This document shows positions 34,458-41,139 of a stretch of 55,719 bases of DNA, in pieces. Location of the stretch: NCBI GenBank assembly GCA_947626395.1, contig CANQRU010000021.1, positions 1-55,719 on the forward strand, read 5' to 3'. The position numbers and the translations under genes are program-made. This DNA comes from an uncultured Lachnospiraceae bacterium (GTDB lineage: Bacteria > Bacillota > Clostridia > Lachnospirales > Lachnospiraceae). The notes beneath the pieces were generated by a model. It was not told the origin of the DNA. It did no database searches and worked only from the letters and a program-made list of their open reading frames with translations. The first letter of the stretch is position 1. The number at the start of each line of letters is the position of its first letter.

Positions 34458-35837
34458 ATGTTAGCAGGTATTAAGAAATTATTCGGACAGGTAGACATGA
34501 CGGAAGGGCGCCCCTGGGAGAAGATCGTACTGTTTACGATCCCCATGCTGATCGGCAACATCGCCCAGCAGCTCTATAATACGGTAGACAGCATCGTCGT
34601 CGGGCGCTATGTAGGCGACAACGCCCTGGCGGCCGTCGGCAGCGCGAGCCCGATCTTTAACCTTCTGCTGGTTCTGTTCGTGGGTATTTCCATGGGCGCC
34701 AGCATCATGGTGTCCCAGTACTATGGCTCTAAGGATCGGGAGAATCTGTCCCGCACCATCGGAAGTTCCCTGGTGCTGACAGGCGCCGCCTGTATCCTGC
34801 TGATGCTCGTGGGTTCGGTGACGATCCGGCCGATCCTGGAGCTTCTGGATACGCCGGCCAGCATCATCGACTGGTGTACCTCCTATCTGCTGATCCTTCT
34901 GTGGGGGATCGCGGGACTGGCCTACTATAATATCCTGACCGGTATCCTGCGCGGACTGGGAGATTCGGTGTCGGCGCTGGTCTATCTGCTGATCGCGACG
35001 GTCTTAAATATCGTGCTGGACATCTGGTTCGTGGCCGGGTTCAAGCTGGGCGTCTCAGGCGTGGCCCTGGCTACGGTCATCGCCCAGATGGTGTCGGCGG
35101 TCCTGTGCGTGTTCAAGCTGCGGAGAATGACGGAATACTTTGATTTCAAGCTGAAATATTTTGCGCCCAACCGGAGCATGGCGACGGTGCTGAAGCTGGG
35201 CCTGCCTTCCGGCGTGACCCAGGCGATCTTCTCCCTGGCCATGGTCGTGGTCCAGTCCCTGACCAACAGCTTCGGGGAAATGGTCATCGCGGCCAACGTG
35301 ATCATCATGAGGGTGGACGGCTTCGCGATGATGCCGAATTTCTCCTTCGGTACGGCGATGACGACTTATTCAGGACAGAACGTGGGCGCCGGGGATTTCG
35401 ACCGTGTGAAGAAGGGTGCCAGGCAGGGAACGCTGATCGCGGCCTGTACTTCGGCGGTGGTTACGGGCGCGATCGTGCTGTTCGGACATAACCTGATGGC
35501 GATCTTTACGGAGACGGAGGCATTGGTAGACTTAAGCGCCAGGATGATGAATATTCTGGCGGTTGGATATATCGCGATGGCGGTGACCCAGAGCCTGTCG
35601 GGCGTGATGAGGGGCGCGGGAGATACGGTAACGCCTATGTGGATCTCGCTGCTGACGACGGTGGCGATCCGCGTGCCGCTGGCCTATGGGATCGCGTTCG
35701 CGACCAGGACGGCGGAGGCGCCGCAGGGGGATTACCACTGCCTGTGGATCTCGCTGCTGGTTTCGTGGGTGCTGGGTGCGCTGATCACGGCGTTCTTCTA
35801 TGCGAAGGGCGGATGGAAGAAGAAAGCGCTGCACTGA
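34458..35837 (+). CDS. MATE family efflux transporter
   Basis: This 459-residue protein has twelve helices in two related halves: PWEKIVLFTIPMLIGNIAQQLYNTVDSIVVGRYVG in the first, KLGLPSGVTQAIFSLAMVVVQ in the second. MATE exporters push drugs, dyes or metabolites out using Na+ or H+ gradients; the substrate cannot be told. ATG 34458 follows GAAGGTGGAAGAGG; the longer open frame from 34407 lies in the leader hairpin. A hairpin with six Ts follows at 35963. Confidence 0.88.
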   Translation: MLAGIKKLFGQVDMTEGRPWEKIVLFTIPMLIGNIAQQLYNTVDSIVVGRYVGDNALAAVGSASPIFNLLLVLFVGISMGASIMVSQYYGSKDRENLSRTIGSSLVLTGAACILLMLVGSVTIRPILELLDTPASIIDWCTSYLLILLWGIAGLAYYNILTGILRGLGDSVSALVYLLIATVLNIVLDIWFVAGFKLGVSGVALATVIAQMVSAVLCVFKLRRMTEYFDFKLKYFAPNRSMATVLKLGLPSGVTQAIFSLAMVVVQSLTNSFGEMVIAANVIIMRVDGFAMMPNFSFGTAMTTYSGQNVGAGDFDRVKKGARQGTLIAACTSAVVTGAIVLFGHNLMAIFTETEALVDLSARMMNILAVGYIAMAVTQSLSGVMRGAGDTVTPMWISLLTTVAIRVPLAYGIAFATRTAEAPQGDYHCLWISLLVSWVLGALITAFFYAKGGWKKKALH

Positions 35838-35962
35838 GAGACGCGCAGAGTCCGCATGAGATTCGCGGAGCAGGCCGCGCTGTTTACCCGTTGTTTGCAC
35901 TGCAGGCTCTGAAGGAAAGCTTAGAGAGAATTATGCAACACGAAATGCAGCACGGAAATGTA

Positions 35963-35989
35963 AAAAGAGCGTCGCCGGCGCTCTTTTTT
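35963..35989 (+). terminator. intrinsic terminator after the MATE gene
   Basis: AAAAGAGCG and CGCTCTTTTTT enclose TCGCCGG. The hairpin is formed by a copy of the 39-bp repeat core. Confidence 0.75.
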
Positions 35990-35998
35990 GCATACTGA
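35968..35998 (+). repeat. 39-bp repeat, single diverged unit (copy B)
   Basis: AGCGTCGCCGGCGCTCTTTT continues to GCATACTGACG, which matches the end of copy C (GGAAATACTGACGG). Just upstream, CACGGAAATG resembles the tail of a preceding unit. Here the hairpin plus T-run serves as a terminator. Confidence 0.5.
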
Positions 35999-36004
35999 CG
36001 AAAT

Positions 36005-36026
36005 AAAAAAGCCCGTGATCACGGAC
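36005..36026 (-). terminator. terminator of the tRNA-Ala gene
   Basis: On the minus strand AGTCCGTGATCACGGGCT is a near-perfect palindrome followed by TTTTTT, immediately downstream of the tRNA. Confidence 0.7.
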
Positions 36027-36035
36027 TTTTCAAAA

Positions 36036-36108
36036 TGGAGCATATGGGATTCGAACCCACGACCTTTTGAATGCCATTCAAACGCGCTCCCAACTGCGCT
36101 AATGCCCC
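36036..36108 (-). tRNA. tRNA-Ala (anticodon GGC)
   Basis: The minus strand gives a complete 73-nt cloverleaf. The acceptor strands are GGGGCAT and ATGCTCC, with the G3-U70 pair that identifies tRNA-Ala, and A73 follows. The D arm contains AGCGCAGTTGGGAGCGC. The anticodon stem TTTGA/TCAAA holds the loop ATGGCAT, so the anticodon is GGC. The T arm is GTGGGTTCGAATCCCAT. CCA is not encoded. An 8-bp hairpin (CTGCCGGG/CCCGGCAG, 36120-36138) lies in the upstream leader. Confidence 0.96.
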
Positions 36109-36229
36109 ACGCACTCTGCCTGCCGGGATGCCCGGCAGAATCGGTACTTTAAGAGAATACCACAAAAAGTGTTTTTTGTACAGTAGAAATTTTATTTTTT
36201 TCTAGTTTTTTTCTGCTTCTGAAAAAATG

Positions 36230-36258
36230 CTTGAGCGCCGCCTTAAAACGTGTATAAT
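36230..36258 (+). promoter_or_regulatory. promoter of map
   Basis: CTTGAG (36230-36235), 17 bp and a perfect TATAAT (36253-36258); AAGGAGCG at 36281 then leads to ATG 36296. Confidence 0.65.
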
Positions 36259-36295
36259 AGGGATGGTAAATATAAAGATCAAGGAGCGTCGTCTT

Positions 36296-37168
36296 ATGCA
36301 TATGATCAACCGGAATAGCCCCTGCTGGTGCGGCAGCGGGCTCAAATATAAGAAATGCCACTATGATTTCGACCAGAAGATCGCGTCCATCCAGTACCAG
36401 GGACATCTCGTGCCCGATCACGATATGATCAAGACGCCGCAGCAGATCGCGGCGATCCGTGAGAGCGCGAAGGTGAATATCGCGGTGCTGGACTATGTGG
36501 CGGAGCACATAGGACCCGGTGTTACTACGGCCGAGATCGACGACTGGGTCGCGAAGGAGACCGCCAGATACGGCGCCATTCCCGCTCCTCTGGGTTACGA
36601 GGGATTTCCGAAGAGCGTCTGCACCTCCATCAACGAGGTCGTATGCCACGGCATTCCTTCCCCGGACCGGGTGCTGAAGGACGGCGATATTATTAATGTA
36701 GACTGTTCCACGATCCTCCACGGCTATTTCTCCGACTCGTCGCGGATGTTCCTGATCGGAAATGTGTCCGAAGAGAAGAAGAAGCTGGTGGAAGTCACCC
36801 GGGAGTGCATGTATCTGGGCCTGGAGCAGGTGAAGCCCTGGGGGTTCTTAGGCGACATGGCCCAGGCCGTCAACGACCACGCCAAAGCCAACGGCTACCA
36901 GGTCGTCCGCGACATCGGCGGCCACGGCGTCGGCCTGGAATTTCATGAAGATCCCTGGGTCAGTTACGTCTCGTCGAGAGGCGAGGACATGCTGATGGTT
37001 CCCGGCATGATGTTCACCATCGAACCGATGATCAACATGGGTACCTGGGAGGTCGTCATCGACGACGAAGACGGTTGGACCGTCACCACTGCCGACAACA
37101 AGCCCTCCGCCCAGTGGGAGATCCAGGTTCTCGTAACCGAAGACGGCCACGAGGTGATCGCTTACTGA
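36296..37168 (+). CDS. map: type I methionine aminopeptidase with N-terminal SEC-C zinc motif
   Basis: This 290-residue enzyme removes the initiator Met from new proteins. Residues 7-24 form a SEC-C motif (SPCWCGSGLKYKKCH; Cys10, Cys12, Cys21, His22), which binds zinc and may dock to the ribosome. The catalytic domain has all metal ligands in context: INVDCST (Asp), YFSDSSR (Asp), IGGHGVG (His), FTIEPM (Glu) and QWEIQV (Glu), plus VCHGIP. ATG 36296 is chosen from the ribosome site; the longer frame from 36227 overlaps the promoter. It is a single-gene unit. Confidence 0.93.
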   Translation: MHMINRNSPCWCGSGLKYKKCHYDFDQKIASIQYQGHLVPDHDMIKTPQQIAAIRESAKVNIAVLDYVAEHIGPGVTTAEIDDWVAKETARYGAIPAPLGYEGFPKSVCTSINEVVCHGIPSPDRVLKDGDIINVDCSTILHGYFSDSSRMFLIGNVSEEKKKLVEVTRECMYLGLEQVKPWGFLGDMAQAVNDHAKANGYQVVRDIGGHGVGLEFHEDPWVSYVSSRGEDMLMVPGMMFTIEPMINMGTWEVVIDDEDGWTVTTADNKPSAQWEIQVLVTEDGHEVIAY

Positions 37169-37301
37169 CCGCGGCGAACGGTGCGGCGGAGATACGTAGA
37201 ACAGTGCGGCGGAGATACATAGAGGCAGGCCGCGGCGGTGCATTCGCAGCCTGCTGAGAAAGATCCGTATTTATTTATCAGAATCGTTGCGCAACACGAG
37301 G

Positions 37302-37379
37302 GGCGTCACCGGCGCCCTTCCCGCATGGAAATACAGGCAGGGCGTCACCGGCGCTCTGCTTGCATGGAAATACTGACGG
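37302..37379 (+). repeat. 39-bp palindromic repeat, two tandem units (copy C)
   Basis: Units 37302-37340 and 37341-37379 are near-identical: GGCGTCACCGGCGC, then CATGGAAATAC. In one frame they would read GVTGALPAWKYRQ then GVTGALLAWKY and a stop, similar to the coding copy in the DUF6020 gene. The core GGGCGTC-ACC-GGCGCCC folds as a hairpin. Confidence 0.75.
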
Positions 37380-37409
37380 GGATTGCCGTTTCGGGCAGTC
37401 CTCATTTTC
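37378..37409 (+). terminator. intrinsic terminator between map and the switch
   Basis: GGGGATTGCC (37378-37387) and GGCAGTCCTC (37394-37403) form a 10-bp stem with G-U pairs, followed by ATTTTCT. It would insulate the invertible region from map transcription. Confidence 0.6.
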
Positions 37410-37479
37410 TTTGTTCTGAATCGTTCCCTTCATTTTCCATAACGCATTTAAAGATCAGAAAGACATTCCGCGCCGGCAG

Positions 37480-37610
37480 GCTCCGGATTCGATGCCCTGA
37501 AGCGGGCGTCATAAAGCGGATGTCATCCGGGTTTCGGATCCGGCTTCCCTGAAGCAGGCGTTATTTGTGCTTCAGCTCCGGCGTCCCTGAAGCGGCGTCG
37601 TCCGGATTCA
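37480..37610 (+). repeat. three diverged repeats with CCCTGAAGC core, left of the switch
   Basis: CCCTGAAGC followed by GGGCGTCAT or close variants occurs near 37495, 37546 and 37586, with TCCGG motifs between. I see no gene in 37169-37629; apart from this, the 39-bp repeats and the terminator, nothing else stands out there. Confidence 0.5.
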
Positions 37611-37629
37611 TGGATCTGTATAATGAAAA

Positions 37630-37655
37630 TGTCGTAGAGCATCCCACTCTACGAC
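37630..37655. repeat. left recombination site (inverted repeat L)
   Basis: Arms TGTCGTAGAG (37630-37639) and CTCTACGACA flank a 7-bp asymmetric spacer CATCCCA. This is the build of a tyrosine recombinase core site. 24 bp (37630-37653) recur exactly, in inverted orientation and including the spacer, at 39009-39032. Confidence 0.88.
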
Positions 37656-37690
37656 AATCCCTCAAAGCTGTATTTCCTTTACCGCAATAG

Positions 37691-37719
37691 ATTTTACAAA
37701 ACAATAGGTGATTTGTCAA
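37691..37719 (-). promoter_or_regulatory. invertible outward promoter (currently leftward)
   Basis: On the minus strand TTGACA (37719-37714), a 17-bp spacer and TAAAAT (37696-37691). The start point would be near 37684, about 30 bp inside the left recombination site, so transcripts leave the segment through that site. Confidence 0.85.
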
Positions 37720-37728
37720 TACCGTTTA

Positions 37729-37770
37729 TCTGGAAACATCTTAAGATTTTGTCTGGAAACATCTTAAGAT
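37729..37770. promoter_or_regulatory. two 19-bp direct repeats with palindromic cores upstream of the invertible promoter
   Basis: TCTGGAAACATCTTAAGAT occurs at 37729-37747 and 37752-37770, spaced 23 bp. Each contains ATCTTAAGAT; the second extends to the perfect palindrome AAACATCTTAAGATGTTT. They begin 9 bp behind the -35 box of the leftward promoter and lie in the recombinase leader, so they could bind an activator, a repressor of the recombinase, or the recombinase arm-binding domain. Confidence 0.75.
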
Positions 37771-37851
37771 GTTTTATGTAAAAAAATGTCTGCCGGCAGG
37801 GCAGCGAACACACAGAAACACCATCGATTCAACGAAAAGGGGGAAGTTATA

Positions 37852-38943
37852 ATGTTGGAAAAAGGAAGGAAACTCTATCTGGAAACGGATACGCGGCGGA
37901 TGGAACAGTATGTTGTTGAGCAGGCCGCGGACGGCAGGCTCATTCTTCTGGCATGCGGGCCCGATACGCCGGAGACGCCGCCGCTGACGGCGGCCCGAAG
38001 TACCGCCACGCTGGGGGAACTGGCGGAGAAATGGCTTGAAACAGTCCGGTTCCAGGTTAAGGAATCCACTTATGTAAAATACTGGAACCTGCTGTATTCC
38101 TACATTATTCCGGAACTCGGCGGGCTGGAATGGCGCGCTCTTAACAGGGAGACGATAGAGATTTTCTGCGGCAGGATGCGCTCCGCAGGAGGACAGAGGC
38201 ATAGCGGTCTTTCCGCCAAGACCGTTACGGACATCATGTCTGTGCTGCGGCGGATCTTTTATTATGCCGTTGATCACGGAGAAGTCATGCCATTCAATAT
38301 TTCCTCTATTACCGTGAAGAAAGAGCAGAAAGAGATGAAGGTACTGACCAGAAATGAGCAGGACAGGCTGTATAAGTACCTCCGCGCGAACCGTTCGGAG
38401 CGGAACTTGGGGATCCTGATCTGCATGTTTACCGGGCTGCGGCTCGGCGAGATCTGCGCGCTTAAATGGGAGGACATTTCCTTCTCGGAACAGACGATCT
38501 TTGTGCATCGGACGATGCAGCGGATCCAGACGAAGGATGATCCGGCAAGAAAGACGAAGATCATTATTACATCTCCCAAAAGCGGCAGTTCTGTCCGCAG
38601 GATCCCGATTCCGAAAGAACTGAATAAGATCCTTTTTGCCTGCCGTGGGAACGGAAAAGGCTATATCCTGACGGGCCGGACGGACGCCTATGTGGAACCC
38701 CGGACGATGGAAAGGCATTTCGCAAAGGTTCTTGAGCAGGCAGGAATAGAGAAGGTAAATTTCCACGCGCTCCGCCATACATTCGCGACGCGGTGCGTGG
38801 AGATGGAGTTCGATGTGAAAAGTCTGAGCGAGATCCTGGGACACGCAAATGTCAATATCACGCTGAACCGCTATGTTCATCCGACGATGGAGCTGAAGAG
38901 GAAGAATATGCAGAAACTGTCCGTGCTGATGGCGATCGGATAG
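37852..38943 (+). CDS. tyrosine recombinase (site-specific DNA invertase)
   Basis: This 363-residue phage-integrase-family protein has a small N-terminal domain (residues 1-50), an SAM-like core-binding domain (about 52-150) and a catalytic domain with the full set of active residues: Arg197 in FTGLRLGE, Lys243 in SPKSGSS, His305-x-x-Arg308 in HALRHTF, His331 in ILGHANV and nucleophile Tyr341 in NRYVHPT. GGGGGAAG precedes ATG 37852; the longer frame to 37786 lacks a site. It lies within the inverted-repeat segment, next to capsule regulators, not beside phage genes. The likely role is inversion of its own segment; reported capsule and flagellar switches in gut bacteria use related enzymes. 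Confidence 0.9.
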   Translation: MLEKGRKLYLETDTRRMEQYVVEQAADGRLILLACGPDTPETPPLTAARSTATLGELAEKWLETVRFQVKESTYVKYWNLLYSYIIPELGGLEWRALNRETIEIFCGRMRSAGGQRHSGLSAKTVTDIMSVLRRIFYYAVDHGEVMPFNISSITVKKEQKEMKVLTRNEQDRLYKYLRANRSERNLGILICMFTGLRLGEICALKWEDISFSEQTIFVHRTMQRIQTKDDPARKTKIIITSPKSGSSVRRIPIPKELNKILFACRGNGKGYILTGRTDAYVEPRTMERHFAKVLEQAGIEKVNFHALRHTFATRCVEMEFDVKSLSEILGHANVNITLNRYVHPTMELKRKNMQKLSVLMAIG

Positions 38944-39008
38944 AGACGTCGGGAACGGCCGGACGGCTTTGCATACGCCGGGAGAGGCGGATTCGCCTGC
39001 GGGAAAAC

Positions 39009-39032
39009 CGTAGAGTGGGATGCTCTACGACA
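39009..39032. repeat. right recombination site (inverted repeat R)
   Basis: CGTAGAG-TGGGATG-CTCTACGACA is the exact reverse complement of 37630-37653. The inner arm is shorter (7 bp matching) than the outer (10 bp). Outside both sites ATGAAA is also partly shared. Confidence 0.88.
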
Positions 39033-39060
39033 CGTTTCATCGGCAGCAGCCGGCGCGCCC

Positions 39061-39112
39061 GGGATTACTTTAGTCGGTTATAGAGATAATTATACTTCCG
39101 GAATCCTTTTTT
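39061..39112 (+). terminator. possible leader terminator before loaP
   Basis: GGATT (39062-39066) and AATCC (39102-39106), plus CGG/CCG further in, could form a bulged hairpin followed by six Ts (39107-39112). If real, it would stop transcripts leaving the switch unless antiterminated. The stem is weak. Confidence 0.3.
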
Positions 39113-39157
39113 AGCTGTATAAATACCGTTTCCGATCACAAAACCCGGAGGGGATCC

Positions 39158-39427
39158 GTGAGCCTTGTGGAGACGTTTCCGCTGAAGGGGGTCATAACGG
39201 CCACAGCATATGCCGTCGGTATCAGAGCGCTTTGGGGCAGGTCAGAATCAGACCGGCCGCGACGCGGTGGGAAAGGCGTATCCAATTGGCAGCAGGCATC
39301 CGAGCTGACCGCAGGGTTGGAGCGGAATGGCGAAGCCTGCTCTTACTGCGGGGAGGAGAGATCCCGCGAACTAATGCGGAAAACTGACAGACAGAAAGGG
39401 GCGGCCTCAGCATGCTGTGGTACGTGA
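39158..39427 (+). CDS. doubtful small ORF in the loaP leader
   Basis: This encodes 89 residues from GTG 39158, preceded by CGGAGGGG, and overlaps the start of loaP by 16 bp in another frame. It has two Cys pairs (ACSYCGEERS and a terminal CC) but no recognisable family. It may be a leader peptide or chance; this stretch (39033-39411) otherwise has only the weak hairpin at 39061. Confidence 0.25.
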   Translation: MSLVETFPLKGVITATAYAVGIRALWGRSESDRPRRGGKGVSNWQQASELTAGLERNGEACSYCGEERSRELMRKTDRQKGAASACCGT

Positions 39428-40176
39428 TACAGACTTATACAGGAAAAGAAGAACAGCTGGTACAGATGATCCGCCGGCAGGTGCCGGAAGAATGCTATGG
39501 GGAATGCTTCGTGGCATATTACGAACAGCTCAGGGACAGGAAGCAGGAGAATCAGATCCATATCCTGCGGCTGTTCCCGGGCTATATATTTATTTCCTCG
39601 GACGATGTCGACCGTCTGTTCCAAAGCTTTAAAATGCTCCCGGCCATGACGAAGATCATGTCCAGCGGGGCATTTGCATTCACGCCCCTATATGAAGGCG
39701 AGGCGGAGTTTCTGAAGGAAATGATGGATCCCGACCATGTGGTCCGACTGACCTATGTGTCCACGGACGGCAGGGATCATATCTCCTATCTGTCCGGGCC
39801 GCTTCAGAAATGCAGAGATCAGATCCGGGCGTATCAGTTCCGCAAGCGCTGCGCCCAGGTCAGCCTGCGGATCGCCGGACAGGAGAAGATCGTCCGGATG
39901 GGAATCATTTTAAATGACGACGTCCGCCGGGAGATGGCGTACGGGAAAGTGGAAGCGCGGATCCGCACGCCGGAGAAATACACGGTCTCCGCCCCGGAAA
40001 GCCCGGCCGCCGTGTTAAGCAAGGGCGACAATGTAGCGGTGATCGACGGGGCGTTCGAGGGAAATGTGGCCGTTATCAGCCAGGTAAAAGGAAGCGCGGT
40101 GCGGATCTCCGTGCATATGTTTGACAGGGAAATATCCCTGGAGGTGCCGGCGGAGAGCGTCAGGAAGCTGGCGTAG
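39412..40176 (+). CDS. loaP: LoaP-like specialised NusG paralogue (processive antiterminator)
   Basis: This 254-residue protein has an N-terminal NGN domain (LWYVIQTYTGKEEQLVQMIRRQV; LFPGYIFISS; VVRLTYVSTDG) and a C-terminal KOW domain (about 195-250; LSKGDNVAVIDGAFEGNVAVISQ). LoaP-type NusG paralogues head long polysaccharide or antibiotic operons in Firmicutes and let RNA polymerase read through terminators. It is the first complete gene after the right recombination site, hence the first target of the invertible promoter. AAAGGGG precedes ATG 39412. The housekeeping nusG would sit next to secE/rplK, which are absent here. Confidence 0.85.
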   Translation: MLWYVIQTYTGKEEQLVQMIRRQVPEECYGECFVAYYEQLRDRKQENQIHILRLFPGYIFISSDDVDRLFQSFKMLPAMTKIMSSGAFAFTPLYEGEAEFLKEMMDPDHVVRLTYVSTDGRDHISYLSGPLQKCRDQIRAYQFRKRCAQVSLRIAGQEKIVRMGIILNDDVRREMAYGKVEARIRTPEKYTVSAPESPAAVLSKGDNVAVIDGAFEGNVAVISQVKGSAVRISVHMFDREISLEVPAESVRKLA

Positions 40177-40277
40177 ATCGGCCGGGGGCGGATCACGGGC
40201 TGTAAGTATTTGTGACGGTGCAGCGGAATTTTTCAGCAGCTGCGGAAGAAAAACTGAGTGTGCGGGAGGGATACAGC

Positions 40278-41018
40278 GTGCTCTGGTACAAATTAAAAAC
40301 CTGGTACGGCGGCGAAGAAGCGCTGGTGAAAGAGATCCGGCGCACCGTGCCGCCTTACATGTATGAAGACGTATTTGTCATTTACAACGAGCGGAACTTA
40401 AGACGTCAGCAGCGCAGCGTCATTGAGCAGGAAATCCTCTTTGACGGCTGCGTTTTCCTTACCTGCAAAGAGACGGAGCCGCTGTTTCGGCGCATGGAGA
40501 AGATACCTGCCGTCTCCCGGCTGATCGCGACCGGGTACCTGTCCATGTTTCCGCTGATGGAGAAGGACGCCCGGTTCCTGGAAGCTATTTCCGGAACCGA
40601 TCATATCGTCCGCGCGTCGTATGTGCTCCGTGAATCGGAAGACAGCAGTCTCTACCGGGTCTACGGGCCGCTGGAATATCTGGCGGACAGCATCGAGAAA
40701 ATCCGTTTCTCCAGCCGCTGCGCCAAGACCCGCAGACGTCTGTGGGGCGAGGACACGGTGATCCCGCTGGGGATCCTGGCGAAGGAGGACGCGGCGCAGC
40801 CAGTCCTGTACCATGGCAGGGAAATGATGTTGGAGCCGCCGGGCGTCTCGGATGCCGGCCATTATATGCTGCTGGAGATCGGGAAAGATGCGGAAGGGAA
40901 GAATACCTACCGCTGCCGCGAGAGCGTGACGATCTTGCCGCGAGGGGAAGCGATGTCGGCGGGAGAAACTGTGTTGGCAGGGAAAACTGCGTCTGCGGGA
41001 GAAATTGTGTCGGCGTGA
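40278..41018 (+). CDS. second NusG-like protein, NGN domain only, with truncated repeat tail
   Basis: This 246-residue protein starts at GTG 40278, after GGGAGGG; the start LWYKLKTWYGGEEALVKEIRRTVP aligns with the LoaP start, as do GCVFLTCKETEPLF and DHIVRASYVL. No KOW motif can be seen after residue 165. The C-terminus enters an 18-bp tandem repeat (MSAGET, VLAGKT, ASAGEI) and stops at TGA 41016 because one repeat is 17 bp long. In the frame one base back, the repeat goes on and the frame would end at TGA 41141-41143, overlapping the TTG start of the next gene. The complete protein would have had about 288 residues. Its role may be to antagonise or assist LoaP, like UpxZ/UpxY pairs (inference). 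Confidence 0.75.
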   Translation: MLWYKLKTWYGGEEALVKEIRRTVPPYMYEDVFVIYNERNLRRQQRSVIEQEILFDGCVFLTCKETEPLFRRMEKIPAVSRLIATGYLSMFPLMEKDARFLEAISGTDHIVRASYVLRESEDSSLYRVYGPLEYLADSIEKIRFSSRCAKTRRRLWGEDTVIPLGILAKEDAAQPVLYHGREMMLEPPGVSDAGHYMLLEIGKDAEGKNTYRCRESVTILPRGEAMSAGETVLAGKTASAGEIVSA

Positions 41019-41041
41019 AAACTGTGTCTTCGGAAGAAACT
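40953..41041 (+). repeat. 18-bp tandem repeat with one 17-bp unit
   Basis: Units 40953-40970, 40971-40988 and 40989-41006 are 18 bp, 41007-41023 is 17 bp, and 41024-41041 is 18 bp; a partial unit follows. The consensus is GTGTCGGCGGGAGAAACT. The 17-bp unit shifts the frame and creates the stop of the second NusG-like gene. Confidence 0.85.
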
Positions 41042-41139
41042 GTATCTGTGAAACCGGCACATGCCGGATCGGAGAGCACAGGCGTGAGGAGCGAAAGGCG
41101 CCGGCGGCGGTGTAAGAAATACAAAGGAGATAATCGATC

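Larger units (their letters stand above)
37630..39032. mobile_element. predicted invertible DNA segment (phase switch) with its own recombinase
   Basis: A segment of about 1.4 kb is bounded by 24-bp inverted sites. It carries an outward promoter beside the left site, a pair of 19-bp direct repeats and the recombinase gene. Recombination between inverted spacers would flip the interior rather than excise it. In the given orientation the promoter points left, away from the NusG-like and capsule genes; in the other it would read right into them. Confidence 0.8.

Noticed and set aside
37630-37655. Left inverted-repeat hairpin as a simple transcription terminator
   Set aside because: No T-run on either side, and the 7-bp spacer is conserved base for base in the distant inverted copy, which a terminator loop would not need.
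37852-38943. Integrase as a marker of a prophage or integrative element inserted at the nearby tRNA-Ala
   Set aside because: No attachment-site duplication of the tRNA 3' end is visible, map lies between them, and no phage or conjugation genes follow; the inverted sites explain the recombinase better.
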